Source: Streptomyces sp. SID12488
Lineage (GTDB): Bacteria; Actinomycetota; Actinomycetes; Streptomycetales; Streptomycetaceae
Length of the DNA: 64,000 nucleotides
Direction of reading: 5' to 3'
Assembly: GCF_010548275.1 (NCBI RefSeq)
Contig: NZ_JAAGLT010000036.1
Coordinates: forward strand, 1 to 64,000
Shown in pieces: positions 24,666 to 32,471 of this stretch. Made by a program: the position numbers and the translations under genes. The notes under the pieces were generated by a model. That model did not search any database, was not told where the DNA came from, and saw nothing but the letters and a program-made list of their open reading frames with translations. Numbering within the stretch: position 1 is the stretch's first letter; every line of letters begins with the position of its first letter.

Positions 24666-25271
24666 GTGAGGCAGATGCCCGGCTTGAGGTACGGAGAAGA
24701 ACCGCAGCCGCCCTCCCCGAGCGACGCCAAGAGCGTCGAGGCGTTGCTGGTCAAGGTCGCGGCGGGCGACAAGAGCGCGTTCACCGGCGTCTACGAGGCC
24801 CTGGCGCGTCCGGTCATGGGGCTGGCCTGCCGCATCCTGCAGGACGCGGCGCAGGCGGAGGAAGTGACACAGGACGTGATGGTCGAGGTCTGGCGCACAG
24901 CGGGCCGCTACCGTCCCGAGCGCGGAACCGCCAAGGCCTGGGTACTCACTCTGGCCCACCACAGAGCGGTGGACCGGGTCCGTCACGTCCAGTCAGCGGC
25001 ACAACGCGAGTATCGCGTCGGCGCGTTGATCGCGGGCCGGGAGTACGACGAGGTCGCCGAGGCCGTGGAGGGCGATGACGAACGGCGGCGCACCCATCGG
25101 TGCCTGGACGATCTCGCCCACCTGTACCGGGTTCCTCTTCTGCTCGCCTACTACCAGGGCATGACCTACCGCGAGGTGGCGGAGTCCCTGTCAGCGCCGG
25201 CCGGCACGGTGAAGTCCCGGATGCGCACCGGGCTGCGTCTGCTGCACAACTGTCTGGAGGGCCGGTCGTGA
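24666..25271 (+). CDS. sigK: ECF RNA polymerase sigma factor, SigK/ECF19 type
   Basis: The 201-residue sigma factor has region 2 (FTGVYEALARPVMGLACRI and DVMVEVWRTAGRYRPERG) and region 4 with the helix-turn-helix YREVAESLSAPAGTVKSRMR. The family is that of mycobacterial SigK, held by the membrane anti-sigma factor RskA. GAGGGAAAC precedes the GTG start. It overlaps the anti-sigma gene by 4 bp, so the two proteins are made in equal amounts. Target promoters cannot be seen here. Confidence 0.88.
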   Translation: MRQMPGLRYGEEPQPPSPSDAKSVEALLVKVAAGDKSAFTGVYEALARPVMGLACRILQDAAQAEEVTQDVMVEVWRTAGRYRPERGTAKAWVLTLAHHRAVDRVRHVQSAAQREYRVGALIAGREYDEVAEAVEGDDERRRTHRCLDDLAHLYRVPLLLAYYQGMTYREVAESLSAPAGTVKSRMRTGLRLLHNCLEGRS

Positions 25272-26017
25272 CATCCGCCGAGGACCTGCACCTGGCCGTT
25301 GGGGCCTTCGTCCTGCACGCCCTGCCACCGGACGAGGAAGCCGTCTTCGAGCGGCATATGAGCAGTTGCGAAGCGTGTCGGCGTGAGGTGGCCGAGCTGA
25401 CCGGGACCGCGAGCTGTCTCGCGCTCGCGGAGGCCGCGACCGCTGCCGTGCCGGCAGGCCTGCACGAGCGCGTCCTGCGCGAGATCGACCGTACCCCGCA
25501 GGGCCACGTCACCGTTTCCCGCCCGCTGCCCGGTCGGCGGCACCGGTCGCTGTCCTGGGCGTTGGCCGCGAGCCTGGCCGCCGCTGTCTCGTTCGGTGGG
25601 ACCGCCGCCTGGCAGTACTCCCGGGCCGAGGACGCCCGTGCCCAGGCGGCCGCTCTGCGGAGCGGGAAGTACGCGCTGACCGATGTCCTGACCGCACCGG
25701 ATGCCACCTTGCACGCCGGGAAACTGACCGGAGGCGCCGACGCTGTCGTCGTCGTCTCCCGTACCGGCAACCGGGCTGCCTTCGTCGCCACGGGCCTGCC
25801 GGCCCTGAGCGACGACAAGGTGTACGAACTGTGGTATTCGGCACCGTCAGGAGAGTTGCGCCCGGCCGGGCTTCTGCCGGGCACGGGAGGCCGTCCCGCC
25901 CGTGTCCTGGACAGCCCCGTTGACGGAGCGATCGCTGTCGGCATCACCGTGGAACCCGCCGGTGGATCCGAGCAGCCCACCACCGAGCCACTCGGCCTCA
26001 TCCAGGTCAGCACGTAA
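25268..26017 (+). CDS. rskA: membrane anti-sigma factor, RskA type
   Basis: The 249-residue protein holds SigK at the membrane until a signal causes its cleavage. The N-terminal zinc-type anti-sigma domain shows HMSSCEAC (HxxxCxxC), followed by one membrane helix (SLSWALAASLAAAVSFGG) and an extracellular RskA domain with KVYELWYSAPSGELRPAG. The GTG start overlaps the sigma stop codon (GTGA). Redox control of the Zn-type HxxxCxxC is possible by analogy with ZAS proteins. A palindromic terminator lies 23 bp after the gene. Confidence 0.9.
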   Translation: MTSAEDLHLAVGAFVLHALPPDEEAVFERHMSSCEACRREVAELTGTASCLALAEAATAAVPAGLHERVLREIDRTPQGHVTVSRPLPGRRHRSLSWALAASLAAAVSFGGTAAWQYSRAEDARAQAAALRSGKYALTDVLTAPDATLHAGKLTGGADAVVVVSRTGNRAAFVATGLPALSDDKVYELWYSAPSGELRPAGLLPGTGGRPARVLDSPVDGAIAVGITVEPAGGSEQPTTEPLGLIQVST

Positions 26018-26039
26018 CGCCGGTTCTGGGGCGGGCGGA

Positions 26040-26086
26040 ACACCGGGTGGGCCGCCATGCGTGGGGTCGCGGGGCTCACCCGGTGT
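26040..26086. terminator. bidirectional terminator between rskA and the DUF4394 gene
   Basis: ACACCGGGTG and CACCCGGTGT form a 10-bp inverted repeat with a long loop in the 81-bp gap between convergent genes. Confidence 0.6.
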
Positions 26087-26098
26087 CGACGCGGGGGA

Positions 26099-26941
26099 CT
26101 AGCTCTGGCTGAGGGGGAGAGCGACGTCGAAGACCTGCCGGTTGGAGGGGAAGGCGCCGAGGTCGATCGCCGTTCCGGTGAGCGGGTTGACCTGGTAGAA
26201 CCGGTAGGAGCCGTTGGTGGAGAGGGTGGCGTAGCCCTGGTTGCTGCCGTCCTTGGGCGAGTAGTAGATGTCGAAGCCCGCGTTGGGGCCGGCGTTGACT
26301 CCGAGGTTTCCGGTGGGGGCGAGGGTGCCGGAGTTCGCGGGGGACTGCAGCGAGACGCGGTCGTTGGTGGTGTCGATGTCGAACAGGCTGGTGGCGGTGG
26401 CCGGGTTGAGGTCGTTGTTGGTGTAGGCGGCACCGGTCACCCCGAGGGCCGTGGACGGCGGCATCGTCGGGTTGGTGAGGGTGCCGTCCATGACGGTGCC
26501 GCCGGAGGCGACGTTGACGTTGTGGCGCAGGTTCTGGCCGGTGTCGCTGATGATCCGCAGTCGGTCGGCGGCCGGGTTGAAGTCCACCCCGAAGAGGGTG
26601 CCCTGAAGGGCGACACTCAGCTGGGAGACCTTCGTCGCCGCGGCGTTGCCAGTGTTCAGCGTGTAGACGCCGCCTGCGTTGCCGACGCCGTAGAGCCAGC
26701 CGTTCTGGACGCGGTAGTCGATGCCCACCAGAGCTGTGTCGCCCTGCAGGCCGGTGACCGTACCGATCGAGGAGACCTTGCCCGGTCCCTTGGTGCGGAA
26801 CTGCACCAGACGCTGGTCGCTGGTCAGCCCGGTCACCTTCAGCCCGTGCCGGCCATCACCCTGGCCGGGATCGGCGGCCAGCGCGGGAGCGGCGGTGGAC
26901 AGGGCAGCGGTGAGCGCCACTGCGAGGACTGTCTTGCGCAT
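26099..26941 (-). CDS. secreted DUF4394 protein
   Basis: The 280-residue exported protein has a signal peptide ending APALAADP and a DUF4394 domain, which is predicted to form a beta-propeller-like repeat: GIDYRVQNGWLYG, GVDFNPAADRLRIIS and FDIYYSPKDG are the repeating strands. The family is often mislabelled as superoxide dismutase. It faces SigK-RskA, and I recall that members are often found next to ECF19 sigma factors, so it may be a target of SigK. GGAG lies 6 nt before the ATG. The biochemical role is unknown. Confidence 0.8.
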   Translation of the reverse strand: MRKTVLAVALTAALSTAAPALAADPGQGDGRHGLKVTGLTSDQRLVQFRTKGPGKVSSIGTVTGLQGDTALVGIDYRVQNGWLYGVGNAGGVYTLNTGNAAATKVSQLSVALQGTLFGVDFNPAADRLRIISDTGQNLRHNVNVASGGTVMDGTLTNPTMPPSTALGVTGAAYTNNDLNPATATSLFDIDTTNDRVSLQSPANSGTLAPTGNLGVNAGPNAGFDIYYSPKDGSNQGYATLSTNGSYRFYQVNPLTGTAIDLGAFPSNRQVFDVALPLSQS

Positions 26942-27108
26942 GAGATCTCCGTCGGGAGTCAGGGCGCCGCACAGCCGGGCGCCGTCCATACGACGAAAAC
27001 AGCAACCCGCTCCTCGGGCACATCTTGTGCGACCAAACGGCGCCGTCCCATGGTCATGAGCAGGGCGGCGGTGGAACAGGCGAGGGGTCTCGCGGCCCCA
27101 CCGGCGGC

Positions 27109-28107
27109 CTACAGAAACGCCAAGTACACGACCCCATAGCCGGCGGCAGCCACCGCCGCCGCGGCCGGCATCGTGATGAACCAGCCCATGACGATGTTCT
27201 TGGCGATCCCCCACCGCACCGCCTTCACCCGCTTCGTCGCGCCCACGCCCATGATCGCCGAGGTGATCACATGGGTCGTGGAGACCGGGACCTTGAAGAT
27301 GTAGGCCGTGGCGAACATGATCGACGCGCCCGTGGCCTCCGCCGCGAAGCCCTGGGGCGGGTCCAGCTCGATGATCTTGCGGCCCAGGGTGCGCATGATG
27401 CGCCAGCCGCCCGCGTACGTGCCCAGGGACAGCATCACCGCGCAGGAGATCTTGACCCAGATCGGGATCGGGTCGCCGTAGTCCTCGACGTCGGCGATGA
27501 CCAGGGCCATCACCACGATGCCCATCGTCTTCTGGGCGTCCTGGAGGCCGTGGCCCAGGGCCATGCCGGCCGCCGACACCGTCTGGGCGATACGGAAGCC
27601 GCGCTTGGCCTTGTGCGGGTTGGAGTGCCGGAAGATCCACATGATCGCCGTCATCACCAGGTAACCGGCCAGGAGGCCCACCACCGGGGAGAGGAACATC
27701 GGGATGACGACCTTCTCCAGGACGCCGTCCCAGTAGACCTTCGTACCGCCCGCCAGTGCCGCCCCCACCATGCCGCCGAACAGCGCGTGCGAGGAGGACG
27801 AGGGGAGGCCGAAGTACCAGGTGACCAGGTTCCAGGTGATCGCGCCGACCAGCGCGGCGAACAGGATCGCCATGCCCGAGGAGCCCTTGGGCGTCTCGAT
27901 CAGGCCCTCGCTGACCGTCTTCGCGACGCCGCTGCCCAGGAACGCGCCGAGCATGTTCATCACCGCGGCCATCGCCAGCGCCGCGCGGGGCGTCAGGGCG
28001 CGGGTCGACACGGACGTCGCGATCGCGTTCGCCGAGTCGTGGAAGCCGTTCGTGTATGTGAATCCGAGCGCGACGCCAATGGTCACGATCAGTGCGAAGG
28101 TGTCCAT
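27109..28107 (-). CDS. pit: low-affinity inorganic phosphate transporter Pit
   Basis: The 332-residue protein has ten or so membrane helices and both PHO-4 signature halves: the N-terminal TNGFHDSANAIA and GLPSSSSHALFGG and the C-terminal ALGHGLQDAQK and VPVSTTHVI. It takes up metal phosphate or phosphate with protons. It lies 7 bp after the DUF47 gene, the usual Pit partner. Its nearness to pst and ppk suggests a phosphate neighbourhood, but no PHO box was found in its leader. Confidence 0.93.
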   Translation of the reverse strand: MDTFALIVTIGVALGFTYTNGFHDSANAIATSVSTRALTPRAALAMAAVMNMLGAFLGSGVAKTVSEGLIETPKGSSGMAILFAALVGAITWNLVTWYFGLPSSSSHALFGGMVGAALAGGTKVYWDGVLEKVVIPMFLSPVVGLLAGYLVMTAIMWIFRHSNPHKAKRGFRIAQTVSAAGMALGHGLQDAQKTMGIVVMALVIADVEDYGDPIPIWVKISCAVMLSLGTYAGGWRIMRTLGRKIIELDPPQGFAAEATGASIMFATAYIFKVPVSTTHVITSAIMGVGATKRVKAVRWGIAKNIVMGWFITMPAAAAVAAAGYGVVYLAFL

Positions 28108-28114
28108 GAAGAGG

Positions 28115-28735
28115 TCAGGACTCCTTGACGGCGATGGTCTCCACCGTGTTCGCCACGTGCTCGAAGGCGTCGGCCGCCTCCTCCAGCACGTCCACGATCT
28201 GCTTGAGCTTGAGCACCTCGATCGCGTCGTACTTGCCGTTGAACAGGTGGGCCAGAAGCTTTCGGTGGATCTGGTCCGCCTGGTTCTCCAGCCGGTTCAC
28301 CTCGATCCAGTACTCCGTCAGGTTCTCCATCGTGCGGAGGTTCGGCATCGCCTCCGCCGTCAGCTCCGCCGCCCGTGCCAGGACCTCGATCTGCTGCTCG
28401 ACGCCCTTGGGCAGTTCCTCCACGTTGTAGAGGACGACCAGGTCGACGGCCTCCTCCATGAAGTCCATGATGTCGTCGAGCAGCGAGGCGAGCTTGTAGA
28501 TGTCCTCACGGTCGAACGGCGTGATGAACGAGGAGTTCAACTGGTGGAAGATCGCGTGTGTGGCGTCGTCACCGGCGTGTTCCGCGGCCCGCATACGCTC
28601 CGCGATCTCGGCCCGGCCGGAGGCGTCCGCCCCGAGCAGTTCCATGAGGAGTCGCGAGCCCGTGACGATGTTGTCCGCGGACGCGGCGAACATGTCGTAG
28701 AAGCTCGTCTCCCTGGGGGTCAGACGAAATCGCAC
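28115..28735 (-). CDS. DUF47 (PhoU-like) Pit accessory protein
   Basis: The 206-residue helical protein belongs to DUF47, relatives of PhoU that occur upstream of Pit transporters and modulate their activity. Conserved stretches are ADNIVTGSRLLMELL near the start and FDREDIYKLASLLDDIMDFMEEAVD in the middle. A GTG start follows AGGACC. It is the first gene of the pit operon and shares a divergent promoter region with csoR. Confidence 0.9.
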   Translation of the reverse strand: MRFRLTPRETSFYDMFAASADNIVTGSRLLMELLGADASGRAEIAERMRAAEHAGDDATHAIFHQLNSSFITPFDREDIYKLASLLDDIMDFMEEAVDLVVLYNVEELPKGVEQQIEVLARAAELTAEAMPNLRTMENLTEYWIEVNRLENQADQIHRKLLAHLFNGKYDAIEVLKLKQIVDVLEEAADAFEHVANTVETIAVKES

Positions 28736-28887
28736 GTGAGGTCCTCGGAGTCCTTCGGGTTCGGTCAGGCTGATGCTAGGCGCAACATCCGGCCACGGCT
28801 ATCGGGTCGCCCCCCAGTGTCGCCCATCGGCCGGAGTGGACCGCACGGTGGTCTACACCGGCCCTATACCCAGCAAAGTTGGTTACG

Positions 28888-28908
28888 ATATACCCGGCAG
28901 GGGTATAT
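28888..28908. promoter_or_regulatory. CsoR operator
   Basis: ATATACCC and GGGTATAT form an 8-bp inverted repeat around GGCAG. It matches the known Streptomyces CsoR operator shape (ATACCC...GGGTAT) and sits 45 bp before csoR, inside the likely promoter. Confidence 0.88.
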
Positions 28909-28952
28909 TGACGCTTTTGTGTCTGATGTTTGTCCAACGGGAGGACGCGACG

Positions 28953-29330
28953 ATGACGACCACCGAGGCCGGCGCGGAGACGCCCGACGTGACGACCGAC
29001 GTGGTGGCCGACGCGGCGCATGACGTGGTGACCGACCACGACCGGGGTGTGCACGGGTATCACCAGCAGAAGGACGAGCACCTGAAGCGGCTGCGCCGGA
29101 TCGAGGGGCAGATCCGCGGGCTCCAGCGGATGGTCGACGAGGACGTCTACTGCATCGACATACTCACCCAGGTCTCGGCCTCCACCAAGGCCCTGCAGTC
29201 CTTCGCGCTCCAGCTCCTGGAGGAGCACCTGCGGCACTGTGTCGCGGACGCGGCCCTCAAGGGCGGTACCGAGATCGACGCGAAGGTGGAGGAGGCGACC
29301 AAGGCGATCGGTCGTCTGCTGCGTACCTGA
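28953..29330 (+). CDS. csoR: CsoR copper-sensing repressor
   Basis: The 125-residue helical repressor has the Cu(I) site Cys in VYCIDIL, and His and Cys in LLEEHLRHC, the C-H-C triad of CsoR. An acidic, Thr/Asp-rich N-terminal extension of about 35 residues precedes the domain. GGAGG lies 8 nt before the ATG. It binds its own operator when copper is low. No copper pump or chaperone gene lies in this window, so it regulates those elsewhere. Confidence 0.92.
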   Translation: MTTTEAGAETPDVTTDVVADAAHDVVTDHDRGVHGYHQQKDEHLKRLRRIEGQIRGLQRMVDEDVYCIDILTQVSASTKALQSFALQLLEEHLRHCVADAALKGGTEIDAKVEEATKAIGRLLRT

Positions 29331-29380
29331 CCCGCCCCGGCCGACCTCCGTGCTGTACAAGGTGTGCAGGTGTGCAAGAT

Positions 29381-29398
29381 GTACGTGGTGTACGTGGT
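29381..29398. repeat. 9-bp tandem repeat
   Basis: Two exact GTACGTGGT units follow two GGTGTGCA units, between csoR and the next minus-strand gene. It is one of several short tandem arrays in this window. Confidence 0.7.
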
Positions 29399-29410
29399 GT
29401 ACATCGCTTT

Positions 29411-29599
29411 TCAGCCATCCTGTGTGAGCTTGCGCCCCTCGCGCTCCTCCGCCACCCGCAGCACCTCGTCGATGCTCTCCAGGCTGAGCCGCTCCTCGCC
29501 GGCCGCCGAGGCCGCGATGATCAGGTCTCCGCACAGCTCGATCTCGGCGAGGGCCACGTGGTCCTGAACTGCCGTACCGCCGACCGGTGCCACGTGCAT
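29411..29599 (-). CDS. small conserved protein, function unknown
   Basis: This 62-residue acidic protein begins MHVAPVGG and has a helical C-terminal half (SLESIDEVLRVAEE). GAGG lies just before the ATG and also fits the in-frame GTG two codons later. I think orthologues occur in many Streptomyces, but cannot verify it. It has no signal peptide and one Cys. It is convergent with csoR. Confidence 0.6.
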   Translation of the reverse strand: MHVAPVGGTAVQDHVALAEIELCGDLIIAASAAGEERLSLESIDEVLRVAEEREGRKLTQDG

Positions 29600-29737
29600 C
29601 ACCTCTTCTCTGCCGTTACCGCTTCCTAGAGTAGGGAGCGGGCCACACACCGCGCATGGCACGGACGGGCTAGTCCTTGCGCTACGGCGGACGCAGCCGG
29701 GCCGTGCCGGGTTGCTCGCGGGGCTCGCGCCCGGCCC

Positions 29738-30583
29738 TCACTGCTCGGCGACACGGCCCGCGTAGATGTCCGCCGGCCTCGGCAACCGTACGTGCACGGG
29801 GGCCCCGAAGTCGTACAGCAGTGTCGTCGAGGCCACCGCGACCGTGCCCTTCCGCTGCCCGTTGACGAAGCTGAACCGGTGCAGGAGCTTGCGGATGCGG
29901 CCCTCGTCGTCGAGGTAGGCGTCGAAGGGGACCCGGGCCGTGGCGAACCCTTTCGCCGCCGCTCCCAGCGGGCCCCTGTTGCCGGGCGAGGCGCTCTTCG
30001 CGGCCTCGGCGAGGTCGGCGGTGCCCCGGTAGTGCCGTACGTCGACGCCGGCGACCCGGGTCCGGCCGACGTACGTCGCCTCGCGCGTCCCGCGCAGCAC
30101 CTCGGCGGCGGCGAACGGGTCCGTGGCCCCGCCCGTCACCAGGTTGCCGTCGGACAGGGTCGCCGTGTCCACCCGTACCCACTTGTCGGCGGGGACGCCC
30201 GCACCCCGGTTCTTCATGAACAGGGCGCCAGGGGCAAGGAGTTCGGTGATCGGGCGGTGCGGGCTGGTGCCCGCCGGGTCCTGGGGGAGCAGTACCCGCA
30301 GGTGGCCGAGCTGCTTCGTGTAGTCGTAGACGCCCTCGCCCCGGATGGTGACGCGGGTGCCGCCGGTGGCCATCTCCATGGAGGTGGTGGTGCGGGAGGT
30401 GCCCGCTTCGACCAGTGCCGTGGCGGCCCGGTGCAGGACGCGGACCGCGTCGCCGGCCGGGCGGGCGTCCGCGGTGGCGGCCTCGCCCGCGCGCGTGCAG
30501 CCGGTGGCGCAGATCAGGAGACCGGTCGTCGCGGCGGCCATGACGACCGCCCCGCCACCTCGCCAGTGCCGCCGCCGTTCCAT
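29738..30583 (-). CDS. lipoprotein, LppX/LprG-like
   Basis: The 281-residue precursor has a lipobox (ICATGC) and an extracellular domain with strands typical of the LppX/LprAFG fold, such as TRTTTSMEMATGGTRVTI and VDVRHYRGTADL. In mycobacteria such proteins carry lipids across the wall. Here the ligand is unknown. It is a single gene on its strand; the intergenic space before it contains the small gene on the other strand. Confidence 0.72.
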   Translation of the reverse strand: MERRRHWRGGGAVVMAAATTGLLICATGCTRAGEAATADARPAGDAVRVLHRAATALVEAGTSRTTTSMEMATGGTRVTIRGEGVYDYTKQLGHLRVLLPQDPAGTSPHRPITELLAPGALFMKNRGAGVPADKWVRVDTATLSDGNLVTGGATDPFAAAEVLRGTREATYVGRTRVAGVDVRHYRGTADLAEAAKSASPGNRGPLGAAAKGFATARVPFDAYLDDEGRIRKLLHRFSFVNGQRKGTVAVASTTLLYDFGAPVHVRLPRPADIYAGRVAEQ

Positions 30584-30686
30584 CCGCCGTCCACCCCCAA
30601 GCAGGGCCGTCGGTCCACGGCCTCTGTCCCTCCGCCTAACGAGGGGTGGGGGAGGTTGTCACGCGCATACCAGCGCTTTACCCGGG

Positions 30687-30893
30687 ATGGGTACCGTTGT
30701 GGGTGTGGCGCAGCAAGATCGAAGCGAACGTTCCCAGTTGCCCGAAGAACACTCCGTTTCCGTGGTGGAACACGGGCCGTTCTGCTTCGCCAGATGCGTC
30801 TGCGGGTGGCGTGGACCGGCCCGCCGGGCCCGGAGCATGGCCCGGACGGACGGCAGGGGGCACGTGGACGACACACCTCAGCCGGTCCGCTGA
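30687..30893 (+). CDS. small Cys-rich protein (CxxxCxC)
   Basis: This 68-residue product has the segment CFARCVCGWRGPARRAR, which suggests a metal- or zinc-ribbon-like half site. The codon third positions are GC-rich and the frame stays open to the Nudix gene. Starts at ATG 30687 or GTG 30705 are possible and the ribosome-binding site is weak. I recall similar small proteins in Streptomyces at this place, but cannot confirm it. The function is unknown. Confidence 0.55.
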   Translation: MGTVVGVAQQDRSERSQLPEEHSVSVVEHGPFCFARCVCGWRGPARRARSMARTDGRGHVDDTPQPVR

Positions 30894-30906
30894 CCAGCCC
30901 CTTGAC

Positions 30907-31338
30907 CTACCTCTGCGGCAGGGCCAGCAGTTCGTCGACCAGTTCCTTGTCGCGGGGCTGGGTGAGGCGTTCGCGGGCCGCCGTCGGGGGCAGCCACAGG
31001 ATGCGGTCGACCTCGTCGTTCGGGGTGAAGGCGCCGGACGTTGCCTCCGCCGCCCAGTAACTCACCTGCTTGGGGCGGCCGTTGACCTCGTAGTGGGTGC
31101 TGGTGAGGGTGGCGCCGGGGGTCGCCCGGTAGCCCGTCTCCTCCTCGACCTCGCGCAGCGCGGCGGCGAGTCCCTGCTCGTCGTGCTTCAGGTGGCCCTT
31201 CGGGTGCGACCAGTCGTCGTACTTCGGCCGGTGGACGAGGCAGATCTCCAGGCCGCCGTCCATGGGCGAGCGGCGCCACAGGACGCAGCCCGCCGCGAGT
31301 ACGGGGTGCTCGCTGTCGGATGTCACCTCGTGGGTCAC
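30907..31338 (-). CDS. Nudix hydrolase
   Basis: The 143-residue enzyme has a Nudix box, GHLKHDEQGLAAALREVEEETG (G-x5-E-x7-R-E-x2-E-E-x-G; the position-7 Glu is replaced by Gln). The preceding KYDDWSHPKGHL is typical of MutT/diadenosine polyphosphate types. It cleaves nucleoside diphosphate-linked or polyphosphate compounds. Its GTG overlaps the CHAD stop (GTGA), making a ppk-CHAD-Nudix operon. Confidence 0.86.
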   Translation of the reverse strand: MTHEVTSDSEHPVLAAGCVLWRRSPMDGGLEICLVHRPKYDDWSHPKGHLKHDEQGLAAALREVEEETGYRATPGATLTSTHYEVNGRPKQVSYWAAEATSGAFTPNDEVDRILWLPPTAARERLTQPRDKELVDELLALPQR

Positions 31339-32471
31339 CTTGTGATCATCGCCTTCTTCTCCCAGGACTGCTGGAACGCGAACCGGGCCGCCTCCACCTC
31401 GTGGCGCTGGTCGGCGTGGAGCACGCCGAGCGCGTACGCCGTCGCCGGGGCGATACGGGGGGTGCGTGCCGCCGAGGCCGCCGCCGCGGCGGCCTCGGAC
31501 GCGTCCCGGTGCCGGTTGAGTGCCGTGCCGGCCGCCGGCATCCGTCCGTCGAGGCCGCTGCGGGCTTCGGCACCCTCCAGGACCTCGTGGGCGTAGCGGC
31601 GCAGGCGCAGGAGGAGGCGTACGTGGTGCCAGGGGGCGTCCTGGGGGTGGGGGGCCGGGTCGGGGGAGAGGCCGTGGACGAGGGCCTCGGCGTTGTAGGG
31701 GTGGCCGGCGGTGAGGAGGGGCAGGGCGGTGACGGCGTCGCAGAGGCGTTCGTGGGCCGCGGCGGCGAAGGGGCGCAGGTCGGTGAGGGCCGTGGTGGCG
31801 GCGGGGGTGAGGGGGACTTCGCTGGCGAGGACGGCGACGTTGTCGGCCACCGCGTGGAAGCGGCTCGACCCCAGGGCCTGCAGGGCCGCTGAGTGGGATC
31901 GGGTGCGGGCCAGGGTCAGTTGGCGTTCCAGCAGGGCGCCCGCTTTCGCGGCGCCCACCGTCAGGTTGCTGCGGTCCGGGGTGGCCGCCGGGTGTTGCCG
32001 GGGGCCGGTGTCGCCGGGTCCCACGGCCGGCTGCTTCGGGAAGGGCGCCGCCCCCGACAGTCGCTGCAGGGCCAGTAGCAGGCGTTCCAGGCGGGCCGCG
32101 TAGGCGTGTTCCCTCGCCAACGTGCCTGACAGCCAGGCGAGTTCGGGGTGCAGTGCCTCCGACCAGGTGGGTTCGAGGAGGGGCCGGAAGGTGTGCAGGG
32201 TGCCCGTGATGCGGCGGGCCGCGTGGCGCAGGGCGCGGGCCGCGTCCACGGGCTCCTCTCCGGGAGAGGCGGAGGAGCCCGTGTGTGCCGTACCCGTGCC
32301 TGTCTCCCTGTGCAGGCGCAGGGCGCGGAGGAACTCCGTCGCCTGCGCCCGCAGATAGTCCGCCAGGGCGTCGGGGGTCACGGGACCGGTCGTGGGACCG
32401 ATCGTCGTGGGACCGATCGTCGTGGGTCCGGCCGTCGTGGGGTCGGTCGGGTCAAGGTGTCGCTGTGCCAC
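31335..32471 (-). CDS. CHAD domain protein, polyphosphate-binding
   Basis: The 378-residue protein is mostly one CHAD domain, a helical bundle rich in conserved His and Arg that binds polyphosphate. Motifs VDAARALRHAARRITGTLHTF and ALHPELAWLSGTLA are visible. The N-terminus has a GPTTIGPTT repeat of 15 bp units (about 32390-32440). It begins inside the last 20 bp of ppk, so it is translationally linked, and precedes the Nudix gene. It probably organises or protects polyphosphate made by Ppk. Confidence 0.88.
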   Translation of the reverse strand: MAQRHLDPTDPTTAGPTTIGPTTIGPTTGPVTPDALADYLRAQATEFLRALRLHRETGTGTAHTGSSASPGEEPVDAARALRHAARRITGTLHTFRPLLEPTWSEALHPELAWLSGTLAREHAYAARLERLLLALQRLSGAAPFPKQPAVGPGDTGPRQHPAATPDRSNLTVGAAKAGALLERQLTLARTRSHSAALQALGSSRFHAVADNVAVLASEVPLTPAATTALTDLRPFAAAAHERLCDAVTALPLLTAGHPYNAEALVHGLSPDPAPHPQDAPWHHVRLLLRLRRYAHEVLEGAEARSGLDGRMPAAGTALNRHRDASEAAAAAASAARTPRIAPATAYALGVLHADQRHEVEAARFAFQQSWEKKAMITR

